The notes under the pieces: model-generated
Databases searched by the model: none
What the model saw: only the letters and a program-made list of their open reading frames with translations
Told to the model about the DNA's origin: nothing
Assembly: GCA_025363575.1 (NCBI GenBank)
Contig: JANYDM010000007.1
Location: forward strand, 57,711 to 121,710
From: Betaproteobacteria bacterium
GTDB taxonomy: Bacteria; Pseudomonadota; Gammaproteobacteria; Burkholderiales; SG8-41
Length of the DNA: 64,000 nt
Reading direction: 5' to 3'
Shown: positions 31,324-40,776 of the stretch, one piece after another
How the letters are laid out: every line of letters starts with the position of its first letter
Position numbering within the stretch: position 1 is the first letter of the stretch
Program-made: the position numbers and the translations under genes

Positions 31324-34119
31324 TCAGCCTGTATTCCGCAAACCCGCGGCGATGCCGTTGATCGAAATATGGATGCCGACCTGCACGCTCGCGTTGTCCG
31401 TCAAGCCGGCGCTTTGCCCCCGGTAGCGGCGCATCAACTCTACCTGCAAATGATTAAGCGGGTCGAGATACGGGAAGCGATGCTCGATGGAGCGCGCCAG
31501 GGCCGGATTGGACGCGAGGCGATTTTTCTCCCCGGTGATGATTGCCAGCGCGAGGCTCGTGCGCCGCAATTCTTCCTTGATCGTCCCGAAAATACGGCGG
31601 CCCAGCTTCTTATCCTCGACGAGCTCGACGTAACGCGCCGCGATCGCAAAGTCGGTCTTCGCCAGCACCATATCCAGATTGGACAGCAGCGTGCGAAAGA
31701 ACGGCCACTGCCTGTGCATGCGCTGCAGAAGCGCGAGATTCTGCCTGCGCGCTTTCGCGCCGGTGCCTAGATAGGTTTCGACCGCCGCACCGAAACCGTA
31801 CCAGCCGGGCAATGCGACGCGGCTTTGGCCCCAGCTGAAGCCCCACGGGATCGCGCGCAAGTCGGCGATCTCGCGGGTCGCCTTGCGCGACGCGGGACGC
31901 GAGCCGATGTTGAGCCCGGCGATTTCGCGGATCGGCGTCGCCGCAAAAAAATAATCGGTGAAACCCGGCGTTTCGTAAACGAGCTGACGATAAGCGGCCA
32001 TGCTCGCGACGCTGAGGTCTTGCGCTGCGTCGAGGAAACTCTGCGGCGCGCTCTTGGCCGTGTGCAGGAGTGTCGCCTCGAGCGTCGCCGCGACCAGCGT
32101 TTCCAGGTTACCGCGGCCGATGACGGGATGCGCATACTTCGACGCGATCACTTCGCCCTGCTCCGTCAGGCGGATCTGCCCGTTCACCGTCCCTGGCGGC
32201 TGCGCGAGTATTGCCTGATAGCTCGGCCCGCCGCCACGGCCGACCGTGCCGCCGCGGCCGTGAAAGAGCCGCAGCGTGATCGCGCGCGCGCGCCGAACCT
32301 CGGCAAATAATTCGACGAGCGCGATTTCCGCGCGATAGAGCTCCCAATTGCTCGTAAAAAATCCGCCGTCCTTGTTGCTATCGCTGTAGCCGAGCATGAC
32401 GTCCTGCACGCCGCCCGCCCGCTCCACCATGGCGGCAATGCCGGGCAGCGCATAAAAACCGCGCATGATGGCCGCCGCGTTGCGCAAATCGCCGATGGTC
32501 TCAAAGAGCGGCACCACGATCAGATCGTTGACGGCGTCGCCGTCGAGCGTGCCGCGCATGAGGCCCGCTTCCTTCTGCAGCAACAGAACTTCGAGCAGGT
32601 CGCTGACGTCCTCGGTATGCGAAATGATGTAATGACGCAACGCATCGCGGCCGTAGCGCGCGAGCAATTCCGCCGCGGTCTCGAAAATCGCGAGTTCATC
32701 ACGTGCATGGTCCGAATAAGCGGCGGCGCGTACACGCAGGGGCCGCGCGTCGTTGAGCAGCCGCAGCAGCAGCGTGCGGCGCGCGGCTTCAGGCAGCGCC
32801 GCGTAATCCGCTTCGATGCGCGCGACCTGCAGCAATTCAGCGATGACCAGCTCATGCTTGTCCGAACTCTGCCGCAGATCGACCGTTGCAAGATGAAAGC
32901 CGAACACTTCGACGGCGCGTATCAGCGGCCCCAGCCGAGGCGCGATCAGCGCCTGGGCGTGATGCGAGCGCAGCGATGCTTCAATGACGCGCAGGTCGTC
33001 AATCAAGTCAGCGGCACCGGCGTACGGCGGCTGCGGCGCGTCCGCATGGCGCAAGGCCGCGGCGCCCGTCAGCTTCTCGAGCGTCGCCGCGAGCCGCGCA
33101 TAGACGCCGACCAGCGCGCGCCGGTACGGCTCGTCCTTGCGATGCTCGCTTTGATCGGGCGACCGCTCCGTCAGCGCACGCATCGCCGGCGTGACCGGCG
33201 CCAGCATTTCCGAGAGCGAAAGCTCGGCGCCGAGCTCGTGCACTTCGGCCAGATAAAAGCGCAAAGCGGTTTCGGAGTGGCGCGCGAGCGCCATCGCGAG
33301 CGTGGCGGCGCCCACGTTCGGATTGCCGTCGCGGTCGCCGCCTATCCAGTTGCCCATGCGAAAAAATGTCGGAACGTCATGACCGGGCAGCAGCTGCTCT
33401 ACGTCGCGGTACAAGCGGGGCAGCTGGCGAAAAAATGTCGCGTGATAGTAACTCAACGCATTCTCGATCTCGTCTGCCACGGTCAGCTTCGAGTAACGCA
33501 GCATGCGTGTCTGCCACAGTTGCGTGACACGCGCGCGCAGCAGGGTTTCGTTCTCGGCCGCTTCGCGGGTGGTAGCGAGTGCATCGCGCGCTTCCATCAG
33601 CTCTGCGATCGCGCGCTCGGCATCGAGAATGCTCTTGCGCTGAACTTCCGTCGGGTGCGCGGTCAACACCGGCGAGATGTAGGCGCGCGCGAGCGTCCGC
33701 GCAACGTCGTCCGCATTGACACCGTTTGCCGCCAGCCGCCGCATCGCCATGGCGAGCGATCCCACGCGCAGCTCGCCGCGCTGCTCGTGATAAACGCGCC
33801 GGCGCACCTGGTGGCGGTCTTCGGCCGTGTTCGCAAGATGCGAGAAATAGCTGAACGCGCGTATAACGCTGAGCGTCTGTTCGTCCGTGAGCTTTTTCAG
33901 CACGCGGTCCAGCGTCTTGCCGGCGCGCGCATCGCGCTTCAGGCGAAAAGCCACCGACAGCCGGCGAATGCGCTCGATCAGGTCGAACGCCGCGGCCCCC
34001 TCCTGCTCGCGTATGACCTCGCCGAGCAAACGTCCGAGCAGCCGGATGTCGTGCACGAGCGGAGCGCTCTTGTCGTTGGCGGCGGCGCGGCGGCGGGCGT
34101 TGGATTTGGCGCGGGGCAT
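31324..34119 (-). CDS. ppc: Phosphoenolpyruvate carboxylase
   Basis: The enzyme adds bicarbonate to PEP to make oxaloacetate, an anaplerotic step. Start placed at the ATG at 34119 (931 residues); an ATG at 34194 is possible but lacks a ribosome-binding site and would put a dyad inside the coding region. Signature motifs are intact: [14 protein letters not shown] with the catalytic histidine, [14 protein letters not shown], and [11 protein letters not shown]. The C-terminus ends in AAGLRNTG, close to the canonical QNTG that forms part of the active site. The gene is monocistronic, separated by 207 bases from the DUF4124 gene. Confidence 0.95.
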   Translation of the reverse strand: MPRAKSNARRRAAANDKSAPLVHDIRLLGRLLGEVIREQEGAAAFDLIERIRRLSVAFRLKRDARAGKTLDRVLKKLTDEQTLSVIRAFSYFSHLANTAEDRHQVRRRVYHEQRGELRVGSLAMAMRRLAANGVNADDVARTLARAYISPVLTAHPTEVQRKSILDAERAIAELMEARDALATTREAAENETLLRARVTQLWQTRMLRYSKLTVADEIENALSYYHATFFRQLPRLYRDVEQLLPGHDVPTFFRMGNWIGGDRDGNPNVGAATLAMALARHSETALRFYLAEVHELGAELSLSEMLAPVTPAMRALTERSPDQSEHRKDEPYRRALVGVYARLAATLEKLTGAAALRHADAPQPPYAGAADLIDDLRVIEASLRSHHAQALIAPRLGPLIRAVEVFGFHLATVDLRQSSDKHELVIAELLQVARIEADYAALPEAARRTLLLRLLNDARPLRVRAAAYSDHARDELAIFETAAELLARYGRDALRHYIISHTEDVSDLLEVLLLQKEAGLMRGTLDGDAVNDLIVVPLFETIGDLRNAAAIMRGFYALPGIAAMVERAGGVQDVMLGYSDSNKDGGFFTSNWELYRAEIALVELFAEVRRARAITLRLFHGRGGTVGRGGGPSYQAILAQPPGTVNGQIRLTEQGEVIASKYAHPVIGRGNLETLVAATLEATLLHTAKSAPQSFLDAAQDLSVASMAAYRQLVYETPGFTDYFFAATPIREIAGLNIGSRPASRKATREIADLRAIPWGFSWGQSRVALPGWYGFGAAVETYLGTGAKARRQNLALLQRMHRQWPFFRTLLSNLDMVLAKTDFAIAARYVELVEDKKLGRRIFGTIKEELRRTSLALAIITGEKNRLASNPALARSIEHRFPYLDPLNHLQVELMRRYRGQSAGLTDNASVQVGIHISINGIAAGLRNTG

Positions 34120-34168
34120 CTTCGTTCTATGACGGCGTGACAGGGGACGGGATAACTCCCCGAACCCT

Positions 34169-34185
34169 ACACTATTCGATAGTGT
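34169..34185. promoter_or_regulatory. Perfect 17-bp dyad upstream of ppc, operator candidate
   Basis: ACACTATTCGATAGTGT has arms ACACTAT and ATAGTGT around TCG. It begins 50 bases before the chosen ppc start and is typical in length and symmetry for a dimeric repressor site. The regulator is not identified. Confidence 0.4.
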
Positions 34186-34230
34186 TCGCGCCATCGGGCC
34201 GCGCGCGCCATCGCTGACGTGCCGGCGTTT

Positions 34231-35199
34231 TTAGTCGGCTTTGATGCCTGCGGCTTTGACCACTTCCGCCCACTTATCGTATTCGCGCTTGTGCAATGCG
34301 GCGAGCTCCTCAGGCGTGCTGCCCATCGCCTCGGCGCCCTGGCTTTGATTGAAGCCCTTCATGTCGGCGCCGCTCATCACCTTGACGATTTCGGCATTGA
34401 GGCGCGCGATGATCGGCTTTGGCGTGGCAGCAGGCACATACAACGCGTACCAGTTATACGCTTCGACCTGCGGGTAACCGGATTCGCCCATCGTCGGCAC
34501 ATTGGACAGGCTCGGCGAGCGCTGCAGTGTGCCGACCGCCAGCGCGCGCAGCTTGTCGCCTTTCACCTGCTGCATCAGCACCGGCATATCGGCGAACACG
34601 AGCTGAAGCTGGCCGGCGATCAGGTCCATCGTCGCCGGGCCCATGCCCTTGTAGGGCACATGTACCATCTGAATTTTCGCCGCGCTCTTCAGGAGTTCGC
34701 CGGCAAGATGCGGGGTGCTGCCGGTGCCGGAAGAGCCGAAGTTCAGCTGGTTCGGCCGCTGCTTTGCCAGTGCGACCAATTCCTTCACCGACTTTATCGG
34801 CAGGGCCGGATGCGCCGCCAGCAATTCGGGCAGCGTGACGAACAAGCTTACCGGCGCAAAATCCTTGAATACGTCGAACGGCAATCTGGCATAGACGTGC
34901 GGCCCGATCGCGAATCCTCCGCCGGAAGCAACGACCAGCGAGTAGCCGTCAGCCGGTGACTTTGCGACGTTATCGGTACCTATGATGCCGTTGGCGCCGC
35001 CGCGATTGTCAACCACCACTGGATTGCCCAAGGCATCGGTCAGTTTCTGCGCTAACGGGCGCGTCGTCATGTCGATAGGACCGCCCGCGGGATAAGGCAC
35101 GACGATGCGGATTGGTTTGTTCGGGAAATTTTGCGCGGATGCCGGCGTGATTACACTGACAAGCGCAACCACCCCGGCCAGCCATTCGCTTTTATGCAT
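34231..35199 (-). CDS. TctC/Bug-family solute-binding protein (copy 6)
   Basis: The ATG at 35199 is preferred: it gives a compact signal peptide (MHKSEWLAGVVALVSVITPA, cleaved before QNF). A TTG at 35220 overlaps the previous stop and is an alternative. Ligand loop PYPAGGPIDMTTRPLA replaces the usual GG(G/T)D with GGPID, one of the more divergent loops in the set. DNRGGANGIIG and HVPYKGMGPA are regular. It is the last gene of the esterase - MBL - lactonase - TctC operon, 17 bases behind the lactonase gene. Confidence 0.9.
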   Translation of the reverse strand: MHKSEWLAGVVALVSVITPASAQNFPNKPIRIVVPYPAGGPIDMTTRPLAQKLTDALGNPVVVDNRGGANGIIGTDNVAKSPADGYSLVVASGGGFAIGPHVYARLPFDVFKDFAPVSLFVTLPELLAAHPALPIKSVKELVALAKQRPNQLNFGSSGTGSTPHLAGELLKSAAKIQMVHVPYKGMGPATMDLIAGQLQLVFADMPVLMQQVKGDKLRALAVGTLQRSPSLSNVPTMGESGYPQVEAYNWYALYVPAATPKPIIARLNAEIVKVMSGADMKGFNQSQGAEAMGSTPEELAALHKREYDKWAEVVKAAGIKAD

Positions 35200-35216
35200 A
35201 TTTTTTCTGCCGCCGC

Positions 35217-36371
35217 TCAATCGAAGCTGACGATCTCGACCCAGTTGGAGCCTTTGCCGGTCGCAGCCTTGTTGACGAGCTTGAGCGCGCCATTGGCCGG
35301 GTCAATGGCGTAGACCGAAATGGTTTCCGATTTTTCTCCGCTCGTCACGAGGAACCTGCCCTTCGGATCGATGGCGAAGCCGCGCGGCTGCGGCTCGGTC
35401 GGCGTGCTGGAGAGGTACGTGAGCTTGCCGCTCGCACCATCGACGCTGAATGCAATGAGGTTGTTGTTGGTGCGTTCCGAAATATAGAGGAATTTGCCGT
35501 TCGGCGTCATATGGATGTCCGCCGCCCAGATGTCGTTGTCAGTATTGCGCGGCGGCGGTCCACCCGGTGCGCCGACTGCGCCGCGCGGCGCGCCTGGCAC
35601 CAGCTTGCTGCCAGGGGGCAATCCGCTGGCCGAACTCACCTCGGTCAGCAGCCCGGTCTTCGCGTCGAGCGCGAAAGTGGTCACCGTCGCCAGCAGTTCG
35701 CTCAATAGATATACGTGTTTGTTGTCGGCTGACGTGATGAAATGGCGCGGACCCGTGCCCGGCTTCATCAGGTAAATCGCCGGCGTGTTCGAGCTCAGCC
35801 GTCCCGACTTCGCATCGAATGTGAATTGAAAAACCTGGTCGCTGCCGAGCGTCGGCACGAACGCGAACTTGTTGCTTTCATCAACGCGGATCGAATGTGC
35901 GTTGCGACCCACCGGGATCACCTGCAACGCATCGGCGCCGACGCGCCCGTCGCTGCCCACCGCATTGACGCTGATGACCGCGGCGCCGTAGCCCGCGCCG
36001 AACAGAAAGCGTCCGGTCCGGTCGAGCGAGATGTACGGAAAGCTTTCCGCCAACGGCGACGTCGCGAGCAGCGTCAGCGCGCCGGTGTCGCGATCGATCG
36101 TATATGCGTGCACCGAAAACGGCTTCGAGCGCGATGCTGCATACAAGAATCGCTTGTCCGGGCTCACCGCCATCGGCATCACGATGTTCGCCGCCTTCGC
36201 GCGCGCGCCCGGCTGCAGCTCGCCCGAGTCGAGCAGCCGGTAGGCCCCGATGTCGCCGTCGTCGGCATTCGAGACATACACGAATGTTGCCGCCAGCGCC
36301 GGAACGCTGGCGGTGATTATGGCGAGCGCGGCTGCGGCGATTCCCGTTCTTAGATTTGCACGCATTTGCAT
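35217..36371 (-). CDS. Secreted seven-bladed lactonase-family beta-propeller
   Basis: The COG2706-like family includes 6-phosphogluconolactonase-type enzymes and many of unknown substrate. This 384-residue copy is exported (MQMRANLRTGIAAAALAIIT, cleaved near ALA-AT), so it is not the pentose-phosphate enzyme. Blades repeat the pattern MAVSPDKRFLYAASR, ISLDRTGRFLFGAG, IRVDESNKFAFVP, HFITSADNKHVYLLSE, IHMTPNGKFLYISER and FAIDPKGRFLVTSG. A Gly/Pro-rich insert (VPGAPRGAVGAPGGPPPRNT) lies in one loop. The AGGAGGGG ribosome-binding site is near ideal. The operon context with an esterase and an MBL hydrolase suggests breakdown of an ester or lactone outside the cytoplasm. Confidence 0.87.
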   Translation of the reverse strand: MQMRANLRTGIAAAALAIITASVPALAATFVYVSNADDGDIGAYRLLDSGELQPGARAKAANIVMPMAVSPDKRFLYAASRSKPFSVHAYTIDRDTGALTLLATSPLAESFPYISLDRTGRFLFGAGYGAAVISVNAVGSDGRVGADALQVIPVGRNAHSIRVDESNKFAFVPTLGSDQVFQFTFDAKSGRLSSNTPAIYLMKPGTGPRHFITSADNKHVYLLSELLATVTTFALDAKTGLLTEVSSASGLPPGSKLVPGAPRGAVGAPGGPPPRNTDNDIWAADIHMTPNGKFLYISERTNNNLIAFSVDGASGKLTYLSSTPTEPQPRGFAIDPKGRFLVTSGEKSETISVYAIDPANGALKLVNKAATGKGSNWVEIVSFD

Positions 36372-36390
36372 GGTCCCCTCCTGGTATTCG

Positions 36391-37488
36391 CTACATTCGC
36401 TTCTTCGCTACGTACGCTTTTGTATAGCCGTTGCGGCCGTTGGTAACGGTGAACTTGCCGTCAGGCGCCACCGATGCTTTGATCCAGTTGCCTTTGCAGT
36501 CCGGCTCGTCCTCGAGATTCGCGATCATGTCTTCGGCGGTGTTGTGGCCCGGCTCCCTGTCGACCAGCGACAGATGGCCCTGCCAGATGCCTTCGATTTT
36601 CGGCAGCAGCGCGAGCCGCTGATACTGGTTTGCTTCGTACGCGCCCGCCGGCCTCACGATGTTGACGATAGGCAGCAGGCGCTTGTCGCCGACGCCTATG
36701 CCTTTCTTCGGGCCGTTGTTCGCCACCACCACCTGCGGCTGGATCGCGCCAAGGAACGCCGGCGCGCCGCCGACGTCGGAACCGTGCCGGTTGGTCTGGT
36801 AGACCGTCACTTTGCCGACCTTGTTCAGCGGGCACACGAGTTCGAGCTCACTGCGCCAGTCGAGATCGATGAGATTGAGATACGTGAATTTATTGTAGGC
36901 CAGCAGCACGCCCACCATGCGCGAATTTTCGAACCCGCCCGCCGACATGGCGGCGGCGTTCTCGCACAACGGATTACGCTTGCCGCTATTGATGGGCTTT
37001 GCCAGCATCTTTTCGTTCGCCGTGACGACCGTCACCTGCGCGCCCTTGAGCGGGATGCGATCGCCGGGCTTGACGATGGTGCGCTTGCCGGCGGCAGCCG
37101 TCGTAAAACTGTCGTACCACTCGCGGTTGACCAACTCGAGTTGATCGTTCGGGCCGTAGTAGCGGCCGATCGGAATCATCCTGGTCAGCGCGGCGAGGCC
37201 GCCGACGTGGTCGCGGTGATAGTGGCTGATTACGAGGTGGTCGATTTTCGTCAGGCCGGCGTGCTGGGCCGCCGCGAGGATGCGCTTGGCGTCGCGATCG
37301 CCGTCCGGATAACCCGTGTCGATGAGCATCGACTCGCCCGACGGGGCGACAACGAGCGTCGCTGCGCCGCCATCGGCGTCTATCCAGTAAATTTCAAGAT
37401 TGCGCGGCCCGGCGGAATTTTTCTCAGCGAGCGCAGCCGCCGATGCGACCAATGCGAATACGGCAACAGCTGCAAGATATCGCTGCAT
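36391..37488 (-). CDS. Secreted metallo-beta-lactamase-fold hydrolase
   Basis: Start at the ATG at 37488 follows GGGGAGGG. The 365-residue protein has a signal peptide (cleaved near ALA-EK) and an MBL domain with HYHRDH (in LVISHYHRDHVGGLAAL) as the zinc motif, LIDTGYPDGDRDAKR before it, and YLNLIDLDWRSE later. The order resembles the ComEC/Rec2 C-terminal MBL domain rather than a beta-lactamase: there is no B3-type HxxGH segment. A C-terminal extension of about 70 residues looks like an added beta region. Likely a phosphodiesterase or hydrolase acting in the periplasm; substrate unknown. Confidence 0.8.
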   Translation of the reverse strand: MQRYLAAVAVFALVASAAALAEKNSAGPRNLEIYWIDADGGAATLVVAPSGESMLIDTGYPDGDRDAKRILAAAQHAGLTKIDHLVISHYHRDHVGGLAALTRMIPIGRYYGPNDQLELVNREWYDSFTTAAAGKRTIVKPGDRIPLKGAQVTVVTANEKMLAKPINSGKRNPLCENAAAMSAGGFENSRMVGVLLAYNKFTYLNLIDLDWRSELELVCPLNKVGKVTVYQTNRHGSDVGGAPAFLGAIQPQVVVANNGPKKGIGVGDKRLLPIVNIVRPAGAYEANQYQRLALLPKIEGIWQGHLSLVDREPGHNTAEDMIANLEDEPDCKGNWIKASVAPDGKFTVTNGRNGYTKAYVAKKRM

Positions 37489-37527
37489 GACCACCCTCCC
37501 CGGTGACTGACGGACCCGCGTGCCGTC

Positions 37528-38499
37528 CTATGCCGCGCGATTCTGTAATTGCCGCGCGATAAAGCCCTTGACCATCTCGCGCGCGCGATCGGTTTGCGGA
37601 CCTTCTTTGGCAACCCATTCGTGCTCGCTGCCTTCGAATACGTGAAACTCGCAAGGACCGCCGGCCGCGCGGTAAGTCGCGACGAATTTTTCCTGCGCCG
37701 CCGGCAACACGTTGTCGTCGAGAGCGCCCTGCATGATCAGCAGCGGCACCAGCGTCACCGCTTCGCGGCGCTCGAGTATCTGCTGCGGGTTGGATTCGAA
37801 GATAGATTCCCACGGGCTGAAAAACGTCTTATTGTTCTTCATCATGCCGTCGCGTTTTTTCTCTTCGGCGTTCTGGTAGCGCGCGTAGGTGTTGCTGATC
37901 GGCGAGCGCGTCGCGACATAGGCAATGGTCGCGTCGAGGTCCGGCGCCTGCGGCAGCGGTATTGCGTTATAGCGTGCGTCGCGCGGGCGCATGCCGAGGA
38001 GCTCGGCGACATGGCCGCCGCTTGAACTGCCGTAAACGCCGATCCGCGAGGGGTCGCCGTTCCAGGCGACGGCGCGCGATTTCAGCCAGCGCACGCCGTA
38101 GTTGGCGTCCTGCACGCACGCCGGATACGGCGCTTCCCGCGACAATGTCATGTCGATGGCGACTACCAGAACCCCGCTCGCTGCGATCGCGCGGTCCATT
38201 GGCTCTTCGGCATGCCGGTCCTTGTTGCTCCACGCGCCGCCATGCAGATCGAGCAGCGTCGGGAAAGGTCCTGCGCCTTGCGGCTGATAGATGCGCGCCA
38301 TCAACTGGCGGCCGGCGGCATTGCGCCGGAATTCGACCTCGCTGGTCGCCACATCGAACTTCGCCGCAGGGTTGTATGCGGTCTTCGCCGCACCTCGCGA
38401 ACCCCCGTCCGTTGCGCAACCCTGGCCGACACCCAGCACCGCACCGATTGCGGTCATTGTTTTGAGAAACGCCCTGCGCCCGTGCATATTTTTTTGCAT
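37528..38499 (-). CDS. Tat-exported alpha/beta hydrolase (esterase type)
   Basis: The 323-residue enzyme has an oxyanion element HGGAW, a nucleophile elbow GSSSGG, an aspartate in GALDDNV and a histidine in GSEHEW, the complete Ser-Asp-His set of carboxylesterases of the BD-FAE type. The N-terminus has a twin-arginine motif (GRRAFLK) followed by a hydrophobic stretch, so it is exported folded; VGQGC gives a weak lipobox and possible anchoring. GAGGAGG ribosome-binding site. It is first in the operon with the MBL hydrolase, lactonase and TctC copy 6. Confidence 0.88.
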   Translation of the reverse strand: MQKNMHGRRAFLKTMTAIGAVLGVGQGCATDGGSRGAAKTAYNPAAKFDVATSEVEFRRNAAGRQLMARIYQPQGAGPFPTLLDLHGGAWSNKDRHAEEPMDRAIAASGVLVVAIDMTLSREAPYPACVQDANYGVRWLKSRAVAWNGDPSRIGVYGSSSGGHVAELLGMRPRDARYNAIPLPQAPDLDATIAYVATRSPISNTYARYQNAEEKKRDGMMKNNKTFFSPWESIFESNPQQILERREAVTLVPLLIMQGALDDNVLPAAQEKFVATYRAAGGPCEFHVFEGSEHEWVAKEGPQTDRAREMVKGFIARQLQNRAA

Positions 38500-38605
38500 A
38501 CCCGCCTCCTCATGACGACTCCGGCAAATTTACGCCGATATCCGGATTTCGGCTAGCGCAGCCGTGCTAACATTTATCCATCCCGCTATCCCGAAAGAGC
38601 CATTT

Positions 38606-39157
38606 ATGAAAACCTGTTTGCTCGCCGCTTTGATTGTCGTCCTGGCGGCCTGCGCCGCCAGCGCGCCGCGCATCGACCCGGCGCGTATTGCTGCGCTTAG
38701 TAAAGGCCAGACCACGATCGATGAAATCACCCGCCAGTTCGGGCGACCCAGCCTGATCTCGCGCAATCCAGACGGTACGCAATCGGCAACCTATCTGTAC
38801 GGCGCCGACGGGCAGCAAGGCACGACGATGGTGCCGCTGATTGCCTCGACGCCCGCCGACTCGACCACTTTCTATTTCGATACGAAAGGCGTGCTCACCG
38901 ACTACAAGAACACGGAGACCAGCAAGCCCGCGCCGGCGGTATCCGTCAAGCCGGCGGCCGCGCCGGTGGCTGCCGATAAATCCTTGGCTCCGGCGACCGC
39001 GAAGGCCGCGCCCTTCGACGCAGCGAGGCCCGCTCAAACGACCACGACCACGACCACCACCACCACCACCACCACAGCGGGTACTACCAGCAAGACCAGG
39101 ACCGCACCGGCGGAGGACAGCAACTTTTTTCCCGGCGCCACGAAAGAGAACCGCTAG
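38606..39157 (+). CDS. OmlA/SmpA-like lipoprotein with a poly-threonine linker
   Basis: Start at the ATG at 38606 gives 183 residues with lipobox LAAC (Cys16). Residues about 25-100 have the OmlA/BamE-like layout: ALSKGQTTIDEITRQFGRPS, SATYLYGADG, TTFYFDTKGVLTDYK. The domain is known in outer-membrane assembly and in other small lipoproteins. A Pro/Ala/Lys-rich linker follows, then 13 threonines in a row, then a short charged tail. The poly-Thr run is coded by ACC and ACG repeats, which can slip. It ends 20 bases from the convergent TctC copy 7. Confidence 0.8.
   Translation: MKTCLLAALIVVLAACAASAPRIDPARIAALSKGQTTIDEITRQFGRPSLISRNPDGTQSATYLYGADGQQGTTMVPLIASTPADSTTFYFDTKGVLTDYKNTETSKPAPAVSVKPAAAPVAADKSLAPATAKAAPFDAARPAQTTTTTTTTTTTTTAGTTSKTRTAPAEDSNFFPGATKENR
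39038..39076. repeat. ACC/ACG trinucleotide repeat coding poly-threonine
   Basis: Thirteen in-frame threonine codons: alternating ACG-ACC at the start, then ACC runs ending with ACA. In-frame slippage would change linker length without a frameshift. Confidence 0.85.
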
Positions 39158-39177
39158 CTGTAGCGCTCGCGCGGACA

Positions 39178-40146
39178 TCACTCGACGCGTAAATCGATAT
39201 CCTTGATCAGCCTGGCGATCTTCGCGACGTCAGCCCTGATCGCCTCGGCGAATTGCTCGGATGTGCCGCCCGCCATCTCCACGCCGCTTTTCAGGAACTG
39301 CTCCTTGATTTCCGGCTTCGCGAGTAACTTGATGATCTCCTGATTCAGGCGCGTGATGACCGCCTTCGGCGTCTTGTCGCCGACCGCGAATAGGCCGGTC
39401 ATGCCAATCGATTCATAGCCCGGCAAACCTGATGCTGCCATCGTCGGCAATCCAGGCGCGAGCGCGGTCGGCTCCGCGCTGGTGACTGCCAGCGCGCGCA
39501 ATCTGCCCGCCTTGACCTGCGGCGCGATCAGGCCGGCATCGAAAATCGCCATCTGCACTTCATTGCCCATCATCGCCGAGATCGCCGGCTGGTTGCCCTG
39601 ATAGGGCACGTGCACGATGTTGATGCCCGCCATGGATTTCAGCAGCTCGGAGGCGAGATGCGTGGTCGAGCCGACGCCTGGCGATGAATAGTTCAGCTTG
39701 CCCGGGTTGGCTTTCACATACGCAATCAACTCCTTTACCGATTGCACGGGCACTGCGGGATGCACTGCGAGTATGTTCACCTCGCGCACGACCAGCGAGA
39801 CCGGCGCGAAATCCCTGACCGGGTCGTAAACAGTTTTGCGCAGCAGAGGCCCGATCCAGAACGCGCCGCCTTGCACCGTCAGCGTGTACCCATCGGGCGG
39901 CGCCTTGACCGCCGCTTCGCCGGCCAGCACGCCGGTGCCTTTATTCTCGATGATGATCTGCTGGCCGAGCGACGGCGCAATGCCCTGCGCGACGACGCGC
40001 GCAATAAAATCGCTGCCGCCGCCCGCCGCCGCAGTAATGATTTTGATCACGCGGTTCGGATAATCCTGCGCGCACACGCTGGCCGCACCCCATGCAATGG
40101 CGCAGGCCGCGATCGCAGCAGTCCTGCGATATGGAATTTCTCTCAT
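39178..40146 (-). CDS. TctC/Bug-family solute-binding protein (copy 7)
   Basis: Start at the ATG at 40146, eight bases after the DsrE-like stop, so translation is coupled. The frame is open further upstream but only into the neighbour. Signal peptide MREIPYRRTAAIAACAIAWG is cut near CA-QDY. The ligand loop is ITAAAGGGSDFIARVV, where the usual P(Y/F)xxGG is replaced by TAAAGG, and the DNR element is ENKGTGVLAG instead of DNRxGAGG. These two changes set it apart from the other copies. HVPYQGNQPA replaces HVPYKG. Confidence 0.88.
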   Translation of the reverse strand: MREIPYRRTAAIAACAIAWGAASVCAQDYPNRVIKIITAAAGGGSDFIARVVAQGIAPSLGQQIIIENKGTGVLAGEAAVKAPPDGYTLTVQGGAFWIGPLLRKTVYDPVRDFAPVSLVVREVNILAVHPAVPVQSVKELIAYVKANPGKLNYSSPGVGSTTHLASELLKSMAGINIVHVPYQGNQPAISAMMGNEVQMAIFDAGLIAPQVKAGRLRALAVTSAEPTALAPGLPTMAASGLPGYESIGMTGLFAVGDKTPKAVITRLNQEIIKLLAKPEIKEQFLKSGVEMAGGTSEQFAEAIRADVAKIARLIKDIDLRVE

Positions 40147-40154
40147 GCATGCCG

Positions 40155-40661
40155 TCACGGCGAAATGTAAGCGTAGCCTTTCGCCTGATAGGCCATCAGC
40201 GAAATGAAGCCGTTGCCGACGACGCGGATCTGCGGCAGAACTTTTTCCGCGTTGGTGCCCTGCTGGCGCACGGCGAGCGAGCATTGCTCGAAGCCGTCGA
40301 CGCCGCGCGCCGTGCTCAGTTCCTTGATCTTCGCCGCGACTTTCGCCGCCATCTCGCGGTCTTCCGGCTTGATCTTGTCGAGATCGGTCTGCACCAGGCG
40401 CGTCGCCGGGCCGCGGAACGCCAGAATGATGTGCGGCGTGATGCCCTGCTGGATGAGCGAGACGCGCGTCTCTTCTATCGTATCCAGCCGGGCGAGCAGC
40501 GTTTTGCCGTCACCATCCTTGAGATCGAAGGCAACTTTGGCGTCCGACAGTCCGCCGAGCGCCACGTGATCGTCCGCTGCGCGCGCGTGCGCCCCGCACA
40601 CGAGCATGGCCACGGCCGCCAGTGCCGTCAGTAACGATCTGAACTTCGTTTCTCTTTGCAT
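40155..40661 (-). CDS. Secreted DsrE-like protein
   Basis: This 168-residue protein has a signal peptide (MQRETKFRSLLTALAAVAML, cleaved near ARA-AD). The mature part, about 140 residues, follows the DsrE/YchN-like pattern: VAFDLKDGDGKTLLARLDTI, HIILAFRGPATRLVQTDL, FEQCSLAVRQQGTN and VVGNGFISLMAYQAKGYAYI. In sulfur-relay DsrE proteins a cysteine accepts persulfide; here the only mature cysteine is in EQCSLAV, at the expected strand. Periplasmic members of this group are widespread next to oxidoreductases. GGAGGAAG ribosome-binding site. It couples to copy 7. Confidence 0.78.
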   Translation of the reverse strand: MQRETKFRSLLTALAAVAMLVCGAHARAADDHVALGGLSDAKVAFDLKDGDGKTLLARLDTIEETRVSLIQQGITPHIILAFRGPATRLVQTDLDKIKPEDREMAAKVAAKIKELSTARGVDGFEQCSLAVRQQGTNAEKVLPQIRVVGNGFISLMAYQAKGYAYISP

Positions 40662-40776
40662 GATGCTTCCTCCAGGTAAATGATTGAATCAGGTGCCCGA
40701 CAGCTCTTTCAAACTTTTTCTAGCATCCGCCCGCCGCCCCGCTGAGTCAAGGCGCCGGAATTTCTGCCGGGCGCAG

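Noticed and set aside
32617..34140. A 507-codon plus-strand frame across ppc
   Set aside because: ppc is complete on the other strand with all catalytic motifs; the plus frame has shadow composition and no homology pattern.
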